Shown: positions 44,915 to 55,519 of the stretch, piece after piece | Numbering within the stretch: position 1 is the stretch's first letter | Layout: each line of letters begins with the position of its first letter | Assembly: GCF_000171235.2 (NCBI RefSeq) | Contig: NZ_ABEA03000091.1 | Span: 1-64,000, forward strand | DNA from: Geminisphaera colitermitum TAV2 | GTDB taxonomy: Bacteria; Verrucomicrobiota; Verrucomicrobiia; Opitutales; Opitutaceae | DNA: 64,000 nucleotides | Direction of reading: 5' to 3' | Program-made: the position numbers and the translations under genes | Notes under the pieces: generated by a model | Seen by the model: only the letters and a program-made list of their open reading frames with translations | Database searches by the model: none | What the model was told of the DNA's origin: nothing

Positions 44915-46963
44915 ATGAGCCACACAAGCCTCGCATCTGCCGGAAACGCAACGCGTGCAATCTCTGCCATACCCGCAACCCCCGCCGAAATCCGCCGCCG
45001 GCAAGTCGCGCGTTTTACCAGCGAGTATTGCGCGAAACACTACACTGCCGACGGACGCTGGCGCTCCTCCCCCGCCCTCCCCGCGCCCGACCCGCGCAAA
45101 ACCCTCTGGCTTTGCTTCGGACTCTTTGGCGATGACAACAACACCGGCGCCCATGCGCTGGCCAACGCCGCTCTCGGGCAACTGAACCGCACGCACACCG
45201 AGGCCCGCACACCCGAAGAAGCCGCGTCGAGCTTCAACATCTTTGTCACCAACCACGCCGTGCAACTGCTCGTCGGCCACGGCGACAAACTCACCGACGC
45301 CGTCCGTCGCAAACTCGAAGGCTGGGCGCGCGATGCTCTCGGCGATTATCCCGGCGACCGTCAGGCCGACTACCAGTTTCACGGGGCCAACGACAACATG
45401 CCCGCCAAGGCCACGCTTGGCATGATTCTGGGCGGCGAATATTTTGGCGACGACGACGCCGTCGCGCACGGGCTATGGAATCTGCGCCAGCTCCGCGACC
45501 TGCTCACCCGCCGCGGCCTTGTCAGCGAATACACGAGTCCGACCTACCTGCCTCTCACGCTCGTCAACCTCGCCGAAATTGCGCAACACGCCCGCCACCC
45601 CGAAGCCGTCACGCTCGCCCGCCAATGTTGCGAACGCATCTGGGCCGATATGCTGGGGCATTATCATGCGCCGACACGGACGATGGGGGGGCCGTATTCG
45701 CGGGCCTACCAACTCGATTCCACGGCACATTTTTCCACAGCCGCCTGCCTGCTCTGGCTCGCGCTTGGCGAGGAATGGGCGGCCTTCAATCCGATTGCCG
45801 AATTGCAACATGATTCCGTCCGTCTCGTGCATCATCACGACGACCGCACCACGCAACTCGGTGTGCTGGGCTGGCTGACTTCGTGCGTGCTCACGCCGCC
45901 TGCACATTTGTTGCGCTGGGTTGCGGAACGCCGGTATCCGTTCCGCCTCCGCGCCGATGCCGAACGCAGCACGCACGACGCCGCAGAAGTGCAAACATGC
46001 TTTTATGCGGAGGAGGATTTCGCGCTCGGCACATCGTTAGGCGAGCCTTGGGCCGCGCTGCAATCGGAAGCGTTTTTTCTGCAATACCGTCGCCGCGCCG
46101 CAGTCACTGACGTTGCCGACATCCGCACGGTTTATGCCCGCTATCTGCTCAACGAACAACGTCCCGGCAATGGCGTGGACGATCATCTGTTAAAACCTCA
46201 TGCTCTCGTGCACACGATTCACAAAGACCGTGTTGCGCTTGTGCTCGTCCGCCCGCTCGAACGTCTCGCCGGACAATTGGTGTATTCGCTGAAGTTTTCG
46301 GTGGTGATCCCGACGCATTTCGGAGCATTGGAACACATCGAGGTCATTTCCGGCGCAGCGAACAGCCCTTGCGGGCACCATGTTCTTGTCAAAGACGGGC
46401 CGATTTACATCGCCTTGCGCGGGTTGCACGCCACGCGCTGGGGGGATGATGCCGCACAGGCCAATCCCGCCGGCATCCGCCTCGAACCGACACCAGCCGG
46501 AGACTACATGGTTGTATCTTTTTTCAACTACGCCGGTGCCGGGCGCGTCTTCACGCAGGAGGAAATCACGCGCACACAAAACGGGGTTCTTGCCATCATC
46601 GGGCTGGCTGCCGAGGAGAGCCTTGAGGATTTCAAGCGTCGTGTATCCGCCGTTCGACTACTCGACTATCATGCTTTTGATCAGCGGACGATTACTTGCG
46701 AGATTGATGAGGTAGCAGGGGGAATCAGCCGGCTGGGGGCGGGTTACGGGATGCTGACGAACCGTTTTCGTTATGTTGCCATTGATGGACAACCCATGCC
46801 TCGTCCCCGCTGGCAGGCGGACGGATTACCCGAAACCAGTCTGCCGTTTCTCAACGGAGCCGAGGCGGACGCGGGTTGGAATCCGCTGGTGGATTTTCCG
46901 CACCGGCACATGCGTGTCGTTTGGGCGCCGGAAAAGCCGTGGCAGATCAATTCGCGTGCCTGA
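44915..46963 (+). CDS. polysaccharide-lyase-like alpha/alpha toroid protein
   Basis: A 682-residue protein without a clear signal peptide. The first half is helical and repetitive (LWNLRQLRDLLTRRGLV, SPTYLPLTLVNLAEIAQHAR, TAHFSTAACLLWLALGEEW), like the alpha/alpha toroid of heparinase-type lyases. The second half is beta-rich (LVYSLKFSVVIPTHFG, AGDYMVVSFFNYAGAG), as in heparinase II/III-like lyases, but I see no certain catalytic Tyr/His set. It follows the GntR regulator and precedes an aldo/keto reductase, so an intracellular role in degrading an imported oligosaccharide is inferred. The start at 44915 follows the C12 tract. Confidence 0.6.
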   Translation: MSHTSLASAGNATRAISAIPATPAEIRRRQVARFTSEYCAKHYTADGRWRSSPALPAPDPRKTLWLCFGLFGDDNNTGAHALANAALGQLNRTHTEARTPEEAASSFNIFVTNHAVQLLVGHGDKLTDAVRRKLEGWARDALGDYPGDRQADYQFHGANDNMPAKATLGMILGGEYFGDDDAVAHGLWNLRQLRDLLTRRGLVSEYTSPTYLPLTLVNLAEIAQHARHPEAVTLARQCCERIWADMLGHYHAPTRTMGGPYSRAYQLDSTAHFSTAACLLWLALGEEWAAFNPIAELQHDSVRLVHHHDDRTTQLGVLGWLTSCVLTPPAHLLRWVAERRYPFRLRADAERSTHDAAEVQTCFYAEEDFALGTSLGEPWAALQSEAFFLQYRRRAAVTDVADIRTVYARYLLNEQRPGNGVDDHLLKPHALVHTIHKDRVALVLVRPLERLAGQLVYSLKFSVVIPTHFGALEHIEVISGAANSPCGHHVLVKDGPIYIALRGLHATRWGDDAAQANPAGIRLEPTPAGDYMVVSFFNYAGAGRVFTQEEITRTQNGVLAIIGLAAEESLEDFKRRVSAVRLLDYHAFDQRTITCEIDEVAGGISRLGAGYGMLTNRFRYVAIDGQPMPRPRWQADGLPETSLPFLNGAEADAGWNPLVDFPHRHMRVVWAPEKPWQINSRA

Positions 46964-47063
46964 TGGGTTTCCCCCACGGCAATGCCCGTGCGGAATGTCC
47001 AGCGCTCCCGCATCGACATAAATCGCGTCCTGAGTTACCGTGCCCTCCTTCACCAAAACCATC

Positions 47064-48038
47064 ATGACCGCCAACACCACCCCTCCCCCCCCCTCCCTCA
47101 CGCCCTCGCGCCTCATCTACGGTTGCATGCGCATCGGGGGCGTCTGGGAACCCACGCCGCTCACCGATGAACAACGCCGCGCAGGCTTTGCGGCAATCGA
47201 CGCTGCGCTCAAAGCGGGCATCACGTTCTTCGACCACGCCGACATCTACTGTCGCGGTAAATCCGAACTCGTCTTCGGCGAATATCTCCGCGCCCATCCC
47301 GGTCTCCGTCAGCGCCTCACCCTTCAGTCCAAATGCGGCATCCGTTTCGCCAACGATCCGGTTCCCGGCGCTGCGCACCGTTTTGATTTCAGCCACGATT
47401 ACATCCTCCGCTCTGTTGACGGCATTCTCCAGCGGCTCGGCATCGAACAACTCGACATCCTCCTTCTGCATCGTCCCGACTGCCTCGTGGAACCCGAGGA
47501 AGTCGCCCGCGCTTTCGACACCCTTCACACCACCGGCAAAGTTCGCGCGTTTGGTGTCAGCAACCACACCGGACTCCAGATCGACCTCCTCCGCCGCTAC
47601 GTGCACCAGCCGCTCATCGTCAACCAACTCGAATTGAGCCTCGCCCACCATCCGCTGATTTCGGAAGGCTTTTTGGCCAACCAACGCGGCGTCCCTTCGC
47701 AACTCGCCACCGGCATGCTCGATTATTGCCGTCTGCACGACATCTCCGTTCAGGCGTGGAGTCCCGTGGGCGGCGGACGCCTTCACAAAACCGACCTTCC
47801 CGAAACCAGCCCGTTGCGTGGCCTCGTCGATTTTCTCAAGGCCATGGCTTCGGAGAAAAACACCACGATGGACGCCCTTCTGCTGGCCTGGCTCCTGCGT
47901 CATCCGGCGGGCATCCGGCCCGTTGTCGGCACGGTCAAACCCGAGCGCATTGCCGACGCCGCCGAGTCTGAGCGCATCACCCTGACGCGTGAAGAATGGT
48001 ATGCCATGCTCGCCGCCGCCCGCGGTGACGTGCCTTGA
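47064..48038 (+). CDS. aldo/keto reductase, YdhF-like
   Basis: A 324-residue NADPH-dependent reductase. The leading residues MTANTTPPPPSLTPSRL contain a C9 tract (47085-47093) read in frame. Family motifs follow: LIYGCMRIGGVW, FFDHADIYCRGKSE (catalytic Asp and Tyr), TLQSKCGIRF (Lys), LDILLLHRPD (His), KVRAFGVSNH and GIRPVVGTVKPERI for the cofactor. Cytosolic. It probably reduces a sugar-derived carbonyl released by cassette 4. The ATG at 47064 is chosen because the barrel begins soon after. A C15 tract lies three bases past the stop. Confidence 0.9.
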   Translation: MTANTTPPPPSLTPSRLIYGCMRIGGVWEPTPLTDEQRRAGFAAIDAALKAGITFFDHADIYCRGKSELVFGEYLRAHPGLRQRLTLQSKCGIRFANDPVPGAAHRFDFSHDYILRSVDGILQRLGIEQLDILLLHRPDCLVEPEEVARAFDTLHTTGKVRAFGVSNHTGLQIDLLRRYVHQPLIVNQLELSLAHHPLISEGFLANQRGVPSQLATGMLDYCRLHDISVQAWSPVGGGRLHKTDLPETSPLRGLVDFLKAMASEKNTTMDALLLAWLLRHPAGIRPVVGTVKPERIADAAESERITLTREEWYAMLAAARGDVP

Positions 48039-48041
48039 CCT

Positions 48042-48056
48042 CCCCCCCCCCCCCCC
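48042..48056 (+). repeat. C15 tract after aldo/keto reductase
   Basis: Fifteen C, four bases past the stop codon, before the REP-like element at 48096. Confidence 0.95.
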
Positions 48057-48095
48057 TCTCGCAGTACAGTCATGGGCATGGGGCGAATCCAAAGC

Positions 48096-48177
48096 GTAGG
48101 GGCTTCGCTTGCGAAGCCCGCGAATTGGCAAGTGTGCTCTGTCCGGCAGACGCGGGCGTCGCAAGCGACGCCCCTAC
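48096..48177. repeat. REP-like family A element, 82 bp
   Basis: Two palindromic units (GTAGGGGCTTCGC / GCGAAGCCC and GGGCGTCGC / GCGACGCCCC) flank a spacer with GCAAGTGTGCTC. The same 82-bp element occurs inverted at 62849-62930, and half a copy at 6130-6153. It separates the convergent reductase and atpC genes. Confidence 0.88.
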
Positions 48178-48206
48178 GTTACGGCCATGTGCGCTAGCTT
48201 TTGGGG

Positions 48207-48614
48207 CTAGCGGCGGGAGTGCTTGATGTTGATCTGCGCGACAGCGAAGCGGACGAGGTTTTCGTAACGGTTTTTCTCGGCAGGATCGAGTTTGTCGGGG
48301 TTCTTTAAGGCTTCCTCGGCGCGCTTCATCGCGGCTTCGGCGGCGGCGGGGTCGATCTTGGCAGAGTCAATCGCGTGCTCGGCAAGGACGGATACGGTGT
48401 CGCCTTCAACTTGCGCGAAACCGCCGCTGACTATGAGGTGCTCGGTCTGGCCGTTTTTGGTCACGCGTAGTTCTCCGTCGGATACTTGCGTCAGGAGCGG
48501 CATGTGGCCGGGGAGGATGCCAATCTCACCCATCACCGTGGGTATGACCACGGTGTCGATCGTGTCGGAATAGACGCGAGCCTCGGGTGTGATGATTTCG
48601 AGAGTGAGTGGCAT
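48207..48614 (-). CDS. atpC: ATP synthase epsilon subunit
   Basis: A 135-residue F1 epsilon subunit, which regulates catalysis and connects the central stalk. Family start MPLTLEIITPEARVYSD, the GEIGILPGHMPLLT block and the GGFAQVEGDTVSVLAEHA strand are typical. The C-terminal helix pair (AAAEAAMKRAEEALKN) is present. Last gene of the minus-strand ATP synthase operon, 20 bases after atpD. Confidence 0.96.
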   Translation of the reverse strand: MPLTLEIITPEARVYSDTIDTVVIPTVMGEIGILPGHMPLLTQVSDGELRVTKNGQTEHLIVSGGFAQVEGDTVSVLAEHAIDSAKIDPAAAEAAMKRAEEALKNPDKLDPAEKNRYENLVRFAVAQINIKHSRR

Positions 48615-48634
48615 GGCGGGCGGCTGATGATGGT

Positions 48635-50481
<1,847 letters not shown>

Positions 50482-50505
50482 TTTCTAATTCCTAATTTTT
50501 AATTC
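50482..50505. repeat. AT-rich repeat unit right of inserted gene
   Basis: Minus-strand units of the type TTAGGAATTAAAAATTAGGA lie between the atpG stop and the four-helix-bundle start, matching those on the other side of the gene. Confidence 0.7.
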
Positions 50506-51417
50506 CTAATTTCCGGCGGCGGCTGCTGCGATTTCGAGGATTTCGTTGGTGATGGCCGTCTGGCGGGCCTTGTTGTATTTGAGTGTGAGGTCGTCGAGGA
50601 GTTTGCTGGCGTTGTCCTTGGCGGTCTTCATCGCAACCATGCGGGCGCTGTGCTCGGAGGCTTTGGCGGATAGCATGTGCTGGTAGATGATGCGGTTGAC
50701 GTAGAAGGGAAGCAGGGCGTCGAGCGTGGCTTGCGCGCTGGGTTCGAAGATGATGTCGCGAGGGTCGTCGAGGTTGGTGCTGACCACACTGGCGCGTTCT
50801 TTCTCGGTGGCTTTTTCCAAAAACTCGGCGCGGACTTTTTCGACAAAGGTGCGGAGGTTGTCGAGGGGGAGAACAGGGAGCGTGATGGCGGTCTGAATGA
50901 GGGTGTTTTTGAAGCGCGAAAAGATGATCTCAATGGTGTCAACGGTGCCTTCGAGGTAGGCTTTGATGAGGAGGTCGGCAGCGACGCGAACTTGGGCGAA
51001 GGGGACGGCGTCGGTGACTTGCACATCGGCAATGAGGTTGCGCTGGGTGCGGGCGAGGTATTGCGCGCCTTTGCGTCCGATGGTGACAAATTTCGCGGGG
51101 GTTTTATCGCCAATCTCCGCAACGAGTTTGAAGAGGTTGGAGTTGAGGGGGCCGCAGAGGCCTTTATCGGTAGTGATGAGGAGGATACCGCGGGTCTTGA
51201 CTTCGCGCCGGACGAGGAAGGGGTGCTGGTCTTCCTCGACGTGGGGGGCGAGGGCGGCGAGCATGGTCGTTATGAGTTGCGCGTAGGGTCGGCCAGCGAG
51301 GGCAGCCTGTTGCGCTTTGCGCATCTTGGAGGCCGCCACGAGCTCCATCGCCTTCGTGATCTGGCGGGTGTTTTTTACGGATTTGATCCGGCGGCGGATG
51401 TCGCGGGTGGATGGCAT
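50506..51417 (-). CDS. atpG: ATP synthase gamma subunit
   Basis: A 303-residue central-stalk subunit. N-terminal helix STRDIRRRIKSVKNTRQITKAMELVA and C-terminal helix with MKTAKDNASKLLDDLTLKYN and RQTAITNEILEIAA are the conserved paired coiled coils. The middle GLCGPLNSNLFK block is also typical. It follows atpA on the minus strand with a 69-base gap and precedes the inserted four-helix-bundle gene. Confidence 0.97.
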   Translation of the reverse strand: MPSTRDIRRRIKSVKNTRQITKAMELVAASKMRKAQQAALAGRPYAQLITTMLAALAPHVEEDQHPFLVRREVKTRGILLITTDKGLCGPLNSNLFKLVAEIGDKTPAKFVTIGRKGAQYLARTQRNLIADVQVTDAVPFAQVRVAADLLIKAYLEGTVDTIEIIFSRFKNTLIQTAITLPVLPLDNLRTFVEKVRAEFLEKATEKERASVVSTNLDDPRDIIFEPSAQATLDALLPFYVNRIIYQHMLSAKASEHSARMVAMKTAKDNASKLLDDLTLKYNKARQTAITNEILEIAAAAAGN

Positions 51418-51486
51418 GGGTCGTGTAGAGGGCGACTTAAGGCGATGGAAATCGATTTAAGCCGATATAGAGCGGATGGAATGGAG

Positions 51487-53016
51487 TTAGGCTTTGGGTT
51501 GTGTGTTTTTCCACTCGTTGAGGGCGGCTTCGATTTTGGTTTCGAGGTCTTTGTCGAGGGCGGCCTTGGTGCGGATTTCGTTGAGGAGGGCGGTCTGGCG
51601 CGTGGCGAAAAATTCGCGGATCGAGACGGCAGCGGTGGTCACTTTCTTGATGTCGAGGCCGTCGTAAAAACCTTTCTGGATGGCAAAGAGGGTGACAACT
51701 TGCTGCTCGATGGGAATGGGGTTGAAGGCAGGTTGCTTGAAGAGTTCGACGATGCGGCTGCCGCGGTCGAGTTGGGCCTTGGTCTTGGCGTCGAGGTCGG
51801 AGCCGAATTGCGCGAAGGCTGCGAGTTCGCGGAATTGGGCGAGTTCGCCTTTGAGTTTTCCGCCGACTTGTTTGGTGGCTTTGATTTGCGCAGCGGAACC
51901 GACGCGGGAGACGGAGAGGCCTACGGAAACGGCGGGGCGAATGCCTTGGTTGAAGAGGTCGGTTTCGAGGAAAATTTGTCCGTCGGTGATGGAGATGACG
52001 TTGGTGGGGATGTAGGCGGAAACGTCGCCGGCGAGGGTTTCGATGATGGGGAGCGCGGTGAGCGAGCCTTTGCCTTCGAGGCGGGCGGCGCGTTCGAGGA
52101 GGCGGGAGTGGAGATAAAAGACGTCGCCGGGATAGGCTTCGCGTCCTGAGGGGCGTTTGAGGATGAGCGAGATTTGGCGGTAGGCGACGGCGTGTTTGGA
52201 GAGGTCGTCGTAAACGATGAGGGCGTCCATACCGTTTTCCATGAACCATTCGCCGATGGCGGCTCCGGCGTAGGGGGCGAGGTATTGGTTGGCAGGGTTG
52301 TCGGCGGCAGCGGCGGCTACGATGACGGTGTATTCAAGGGCGCCGGCGGCTTCGAGGGCTCCGATGGTGCGGACGATGTTGGAGTTTTTTTGTCCAACGG
52401 CGACGTAGATGGAATAGACGGGGCGGAAGTCTTTGGCTCCGGAGGCGAGGCCGATTTTGTTGATTTTGGCCTGGTTGATAATGGTGTCGATGGCGATGGT
52501 GGTCTTGCCTGTGCCGCGGTCGCCGATGATGAGTTCGCGCTGGCCGCGTCCGATGGGGATCATGGAGTCGATGGCCATGATGCCAGTGAAGAGGGGTTGG
52601 GAGACGGATTTGCGTTCGATGATGCCGGGAGCGATTTTTTCGACGAGGGCGGTCTCGGTGGTGGCAATGGGGCCTTTGCCGTCGAGGGGGTTGCCAATGG
52701 TGTCGATGACACGGCCAAGGAGGGCTTTGCCGACGGGGACGGAGAGGAGTTTGCCGGTGGTGCTGACTTCGTCGCCTTCCTTGAGGTGGGAGACGTCACC
52801 GAGGATGATGCAGCCGACTTCGTCTTGTTCGAGGTTGAGCGCGATGCCGGTGACGTTGCCGGGGAAGCTCACCATTTCGTTATACATGACGTCGGAGAGG
52901 CCGCTGATCTTGGCCACGCCGTCGGCCACGGTGCGGATGACGCCGGTGTTTTTGCGGACAGCTTTTTGGCTGAGTTTGGCGATCTGTTGTTCGATTTGGT
53001 CGAGGACCGTGCTCAT
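51487..53016 (-). CDS. atpA: ATP synthase alpha subunit
   Basis: A 509-residue F1 subunit. The nucleotide-binding P-loop is [15 protein letters not shown], with [13 protein letters not shown] just before it and [17 protein letters not shown] as the Walker B region. The start [15 protein letters not shown] and the end with [19 protein letters not shown] are normal. It is cytoplasmic, in the catalytic hexamer with beta. It follows atpH after a 42-base AT-rich gap that contains the same repeat units found around the inserted gene. Confidence 0.98.
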   Translation of the reverse strand: MSTVLDQIEQQIAKLSQKAVRKNTGVIRTVADGVAKISGLSDVMYNEMVSFPGNVTGIALNLEQDEVGCIILGDVSHLKEGDEVSTTGKLLSVPVGKALLGRVIDTIGNPLDGKGPIATTETALVEKIAPGIIERKSVSQPLFTGIMAIDSMIPIGRGQRELIIGDRGTGKTTIAIDTIINQAKINKIGLASGAKDFRPVYSIYVAVGQKNSNIVRTIGALEAAGALEYTVIVAAAAADNPANQYLAPYAGAAIGEWFMENGMDALIVYDDLSKHAVAYRQISLILKRPSGREAYPGDVFYLHSRLLERAARLEGKGSLTALPIIETLAGDVSAYIPTNVISITDGQIFLETDLFNQGIRPAVSVGLSVSRVGSAAQIKATKQVGGKLKGELAQFRELAAFAQFGSDLDAKTKAQLDRGSRIVELFKQPAFNPIPIEQQVVTLFAIQKGFYDGLDIKKVTTAAVSIREFFATRQTALLNEIRTKAALDKDLETKIEAALNEWKNTQPKA

Positions 53017-53058
53017 GTGGAAATTAGAAATTAAAAATTAAAAGGTAGGAGTTGGGAA
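53017..53058. repeat. AT-rich repeat between atpH and atpA
   Basis: Contains GAAATTAGAAATTAAAAATT and GGGAATTAAGG units close to those flanking the four-helix-bundle gene 2.5 kb away. No gene is present here, so it may be an empty target or a remnant. Confidence 0.65.
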
Positions 53059-53445
53059 TTAAGGGGCGAGCGAGGCGAGTTGTTGCGCGATGCTGGCTTC
53101 GTAGAGGTCATCGCCGACGCGGATGCGGAGGCCGGCAAGGAGGGCGGGGTTGGGTTTGCCGAGGGTCGCAACGGGGCGCTTGTAGCGTCGGCTGAGGGCG
53201 GCGCCGATGGCGGCAAAGGTGGCGTCGGCCACGGGGCCGGCGTGCTCGACAATGGCTTGGCTGCGGGCTAGGTCTTCAGCAATGAGGCGGCGGTAGGCTT
53301 TGAGGATCGGAATGGGTTGCGCGGAGTGGTGCTTTTCGATGTATTCAAGAACTCCTGACACGCGTTCGCTGTTGAGGCGTCCGTCCACGAGGCTGAGTTG
53401 GAAGAGTTGACGCGCGAGGTGCTGAATTTGTTTTTTGCCGATCAT
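53059..53445 (-). CDS. atpH: compact ATP synthase delta subunit
   Basis: A 128-residue delta-like subunit, shorter than the usual 170 to 180. Position between atpF and atpA and the C-terminal block ATLGKPNPALLAGLRIRVGDDLYEASIAQQL, which I give as NPALLAGLRIRVGDDLYE, identify it. The helical N-terminal part (KKQIQHLARQLFQLSL, GVLEYIEKHH) appears reduced. The ATG at 53445 follows a G9 tract five bases upstream; upstream in the same frame the sequence overlaps atpF and looks non-coding, so the short length seems real. It links the F1 head to the peripheral stalk. Confidence 0.85.
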   Translation of the reverse strand: MIGKKQIQHLARQLFQLSLVDGRLNSERVSGVLEYIEKHHSAQPIPILKAYRRLIAEDLARSQAIVEHAGPVADATFAAIGAALSRRYKRPVATLGKPNPALLAGLRIRVGDDLYEASIAQQLASLAP

Positions 53446-53450
53446 GCAGA

Positions 53451-53459
53451 GGGGGGGGG
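53451..53459 (-). repeat. G9 tract at atpF/atpH junction
   Basis: Nine G on the plus strand, five bases upstream of the atpH start codon. Confidence 0.95.
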
Positions 53460-53464
53460 AGGGC

Positions 53465-54061
53465 CTAGTCCTTGAGGGAGGCGAGTTCCTGGACGGCGGC
53501 GGCGTTGTAGGCGGAGCGGTCGGCGTCGGTGAGTTTTTTGGCAAGCACCTGCTCGGTGGTGGTGACGACGAGGCGGGCGATTTCGGCGCGGGCTTCTTCG
53601 AGGAGACGCTTGTGTTCGAGTTCGTTGGCCTGGCGGGCTTTTTCGATGATCTCGGCGGCTTGTCTGCCGGCTTCGGCGCGGGCTTTTTCCTCGAATGCCT
53701 TGGCTGCTTTTTGCGCGGCGGCGAATTGCTCGCCGGCCTTGGCGTGGGATTCGGCAATGACGGCGGCGGCGTCTTGTTGAGCTTGGGCGAGTTTTTGCGC
53801 GGCGGCCTCGGCGTCCTTGAGACTTTGCTCGATCTTGGCGTTGCGGGCGTCGAGCGTGGCGAGGACGGGCTTGAAGGCAAATTTCCAGAGCAGGACCGCG
53901 ACGATGGTGAAGCTCAGCGCCTGGGCGAGGAAGAGCGGCGCGTCGATGCCGAAGTCGTTAAAGAGTTTGGTGATGCCTCCGCTGGATTCGGCGGCGGTTT
54001 CTGGTCCGTGACTGGCGGCGGCGAGCAGGGTCAGGTTGAAAAACATGTTCGGGATTGGCAA
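53465..54061 (-). CDS. atpF: ATP synthase b subunit
   Basis: A 198-residue peripheral-stalk subunit. One membrane helix near residues 35 to 60 (LFLAQALSFTIVAVLLWKFAF) is followed by FKPVLATLDARNAKIEQSL and a long Ala/Glu/Lys-rich coiled coil to the end. A start at 54046 (MFFNLTLLA) is also possible. It follows atpE after a spacer with a G15 tract. Confidence 0.93.
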   Translation of the reverse strand: MPIPNMFFNLTLLAAASHGPETAAESSGGITKLFNDFGIDAPLFLAQALSFTIVAVLLWKFAFKPVLATLDARNAKIEQSLKDAEAAAQKLAQAQQDAAAVIAESHAKAGEQFAAAQKAAKAFEEKARAEAGRQAAEIIEKARQANELEHKRLLEEARAEIARLVVTTTEQVLAKKLTDADRSAYNAAAVQELASLKD

Positions 54062-54088
54062 TAAAGGTGCGACGGGCGCGCTGGCGAA

Positions 54089-54103
54089 GGGGGGGGGGGG
54101 GGG
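54089..54103 (-). repeat. G15 tract at atpE/atpF junction
   Basis: Fifteen G on the plus strand, in the 110-base spacer, 27 bases upstream of atpF. Confidence 0.95.
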
Positions 54104-54171
54104 AGGGGTCGGCTGATGGAGCGACCGACCCCGCCCGATGCTTCGGGTATGGATGTCCGAAGCAGTGGGAA

Positions 54172-54390
54172 TTACTTGCCGAGGAAGAGGGCGTAGAACG
54201 CGACGGCTTCGGCGAGCGCCATGCCCAGAATGGACTGGACGAGGATTTTGCCGGAAGCGCCGGGATTGCGGCCAACGGCTTCAACGGCCTTGGTGCCGAT
54301 GAGGCCCACGCCGATGGCGGCGGCGAGACAGCCGAAGGCGCCTTGGATGCTGCCAGTGATGCCGGTGCTTTGTGCGAGGATGTCGATCAT
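54172..54390 (-). CDS. atpE: ATP synthase c subunit
   Basis: A 72-residue hairpin of two membrane helices joined by the polar loop GRNPGA. The ion-binding Glu is in MALAEAVAFYALFLG. The next residue is Ala, and helix 1 has GVGLIG where sodium-type rings have a Gln, so the ligands typical of sodium-dependent enzymes are absent. This suggests a proton-type ring, by analogy. It lies between atpB and atpF. Confidence 0.96.
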   Translation of the reverse strand: MIDILAQSTGITGSIQGAFGCLAAAIGVGLIGTKAVEAVGRNPGASGKILVQSILGMALAEAVAFYALFLGK

Positions 54391-54486
54391 GGTGGTGATG
54401 TGTGTTGTGTGGTTTTTGTTTGGTTGGATTTGCCGCCGTGTGCGCTCGTTACGTCACACTCCCGGCGGTAAAGTTGTATCCTGTCG

Positions 54487-55377
54487 TCAATGCGCGGCTT
54501 TGCCCTCCGCGTTGCCGTGGCCGGTGTCGTGTTCGTGGCCTTCGTCGTGGTTGCAGATGAGACCGATGTAAACGGCGATGAGCAGCGTGAAGACGAGCGC
54601 CTGGACGATGCCGATTAACAATTCGAGCAGGTAGAAGGGAACGGGCAGACCCCACTTGAACATGCCGAACATGGCGTGCAGGAGATTTTCGCCGCCGAAG
54701 ATGTTGCCAAAAAGACGAAAGGAGAGCGAAACGGGACGGAAGACGATCGAGATGATTTCGATCAGGCCCACGCCAAAAAAGATGAGAAAGAGGAAGTAGT
54801 AGATGAGGGCGGGAATTTCCTTTTTGTCGGCCTTGTTGCCAAACCAGTCGTGCAGGATGAACTTCACACCGGCGTATTTGAGGATAAAATACACCCAGGC
54901 GACCATCGCCACGAGCGCCAGGCCAATGGTGCCATTCATGTCGGCATTGCCCGGGCGGATAAGGTCGCCCCAGTGGCCGTCTTCCATGATTTTGAGCGAG
55001 CCGACGCCTGGCAGCAGTCCGCTCCAGTTCTGAATCAGGATGAAAACGAAAAGTCCGATGAGCAGAGGAAACGCGGGGCGCGCGACCTTGGGGCCGACGA
55101 TGGGCGCGAGCATGTTGAACAGGCCCTGCACAAGATTTTCGATGATCGCCTGACCGCGGCCCGGCACGAGTTTGACCCGGCCAACCATGAGGCGCACGAT
55201 GAGAATCAGGGCCACCGCCACCACCCAGCTTGTCACCATGCTGTTGGTCACGGGAAGCGGGCCGAGATGAAAAAGCGCCTCGGCCTTGGGGAGTATCCCG
55301 TGTCCCTCCGCGGCTGAAACAGTTGTTCCCGAAGCGATCAACAAGATGGAGAGGGCCAGTGTTTTAGTAGCGGACAT
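54487..55377 (-). CDS. atpB: ATP synthase a subunit
   Basis: A protein of about 296 residues from the ATG at 55377 with an N-terminal signal-like segment, as in several Verrucomicrobiota. Membrane helices are frequent (FPLLIGLFVFILIQNWSGLL, VFTLLIAVYIGLI), and the essential Arg lies in VSLSFRLFGNIFGGE. The His-rich C-terminus (DEGHEHDTGHG) is unusual but common in the group. First gene of the operon; no atpI is seen upstream, where trmB begins 142 bases away. Confidence 0.95.
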   Translation of the reverse strand: MSATKTLALSILLIASGTTVSAAEGHGILPKAEALFHLGPLPVTNSMVTSWVVAVALILIVRLMVGRVKLVPGRGQAIIENLVQGLFNMLAPIVGPKVARPAFPLLIGLFVFILIQNWSGLLPGVGSLKIMEDGHWGDLIRPGNADMNGTIGLALVAMVAWVYFILKYAGVKFILHDWFGNKADKKEIPALIYYFLFLIFFGVGLIEIISIVFRPVSLSFRLFGNIFGGENLLHAMFGMFKWGLPVPFYLLELLIGIVQALVFTLLIAVYIGLICNHDEGHEHDTGHGNAEGKAAH

Positions 55378-55519
55378 TGAAACGCGATGGAGCGGGATGT
55401 GAGTTCGTAAAAGGGGTTGGAAGTAGTCAAATGGATTCCCCTTCGTCAACCTGCGGAATCATTGCTTATGGCTGCTTTAAGTTTTCATTCAACCGAAATG
55501 CCCACGTGGCAACGGAAAC

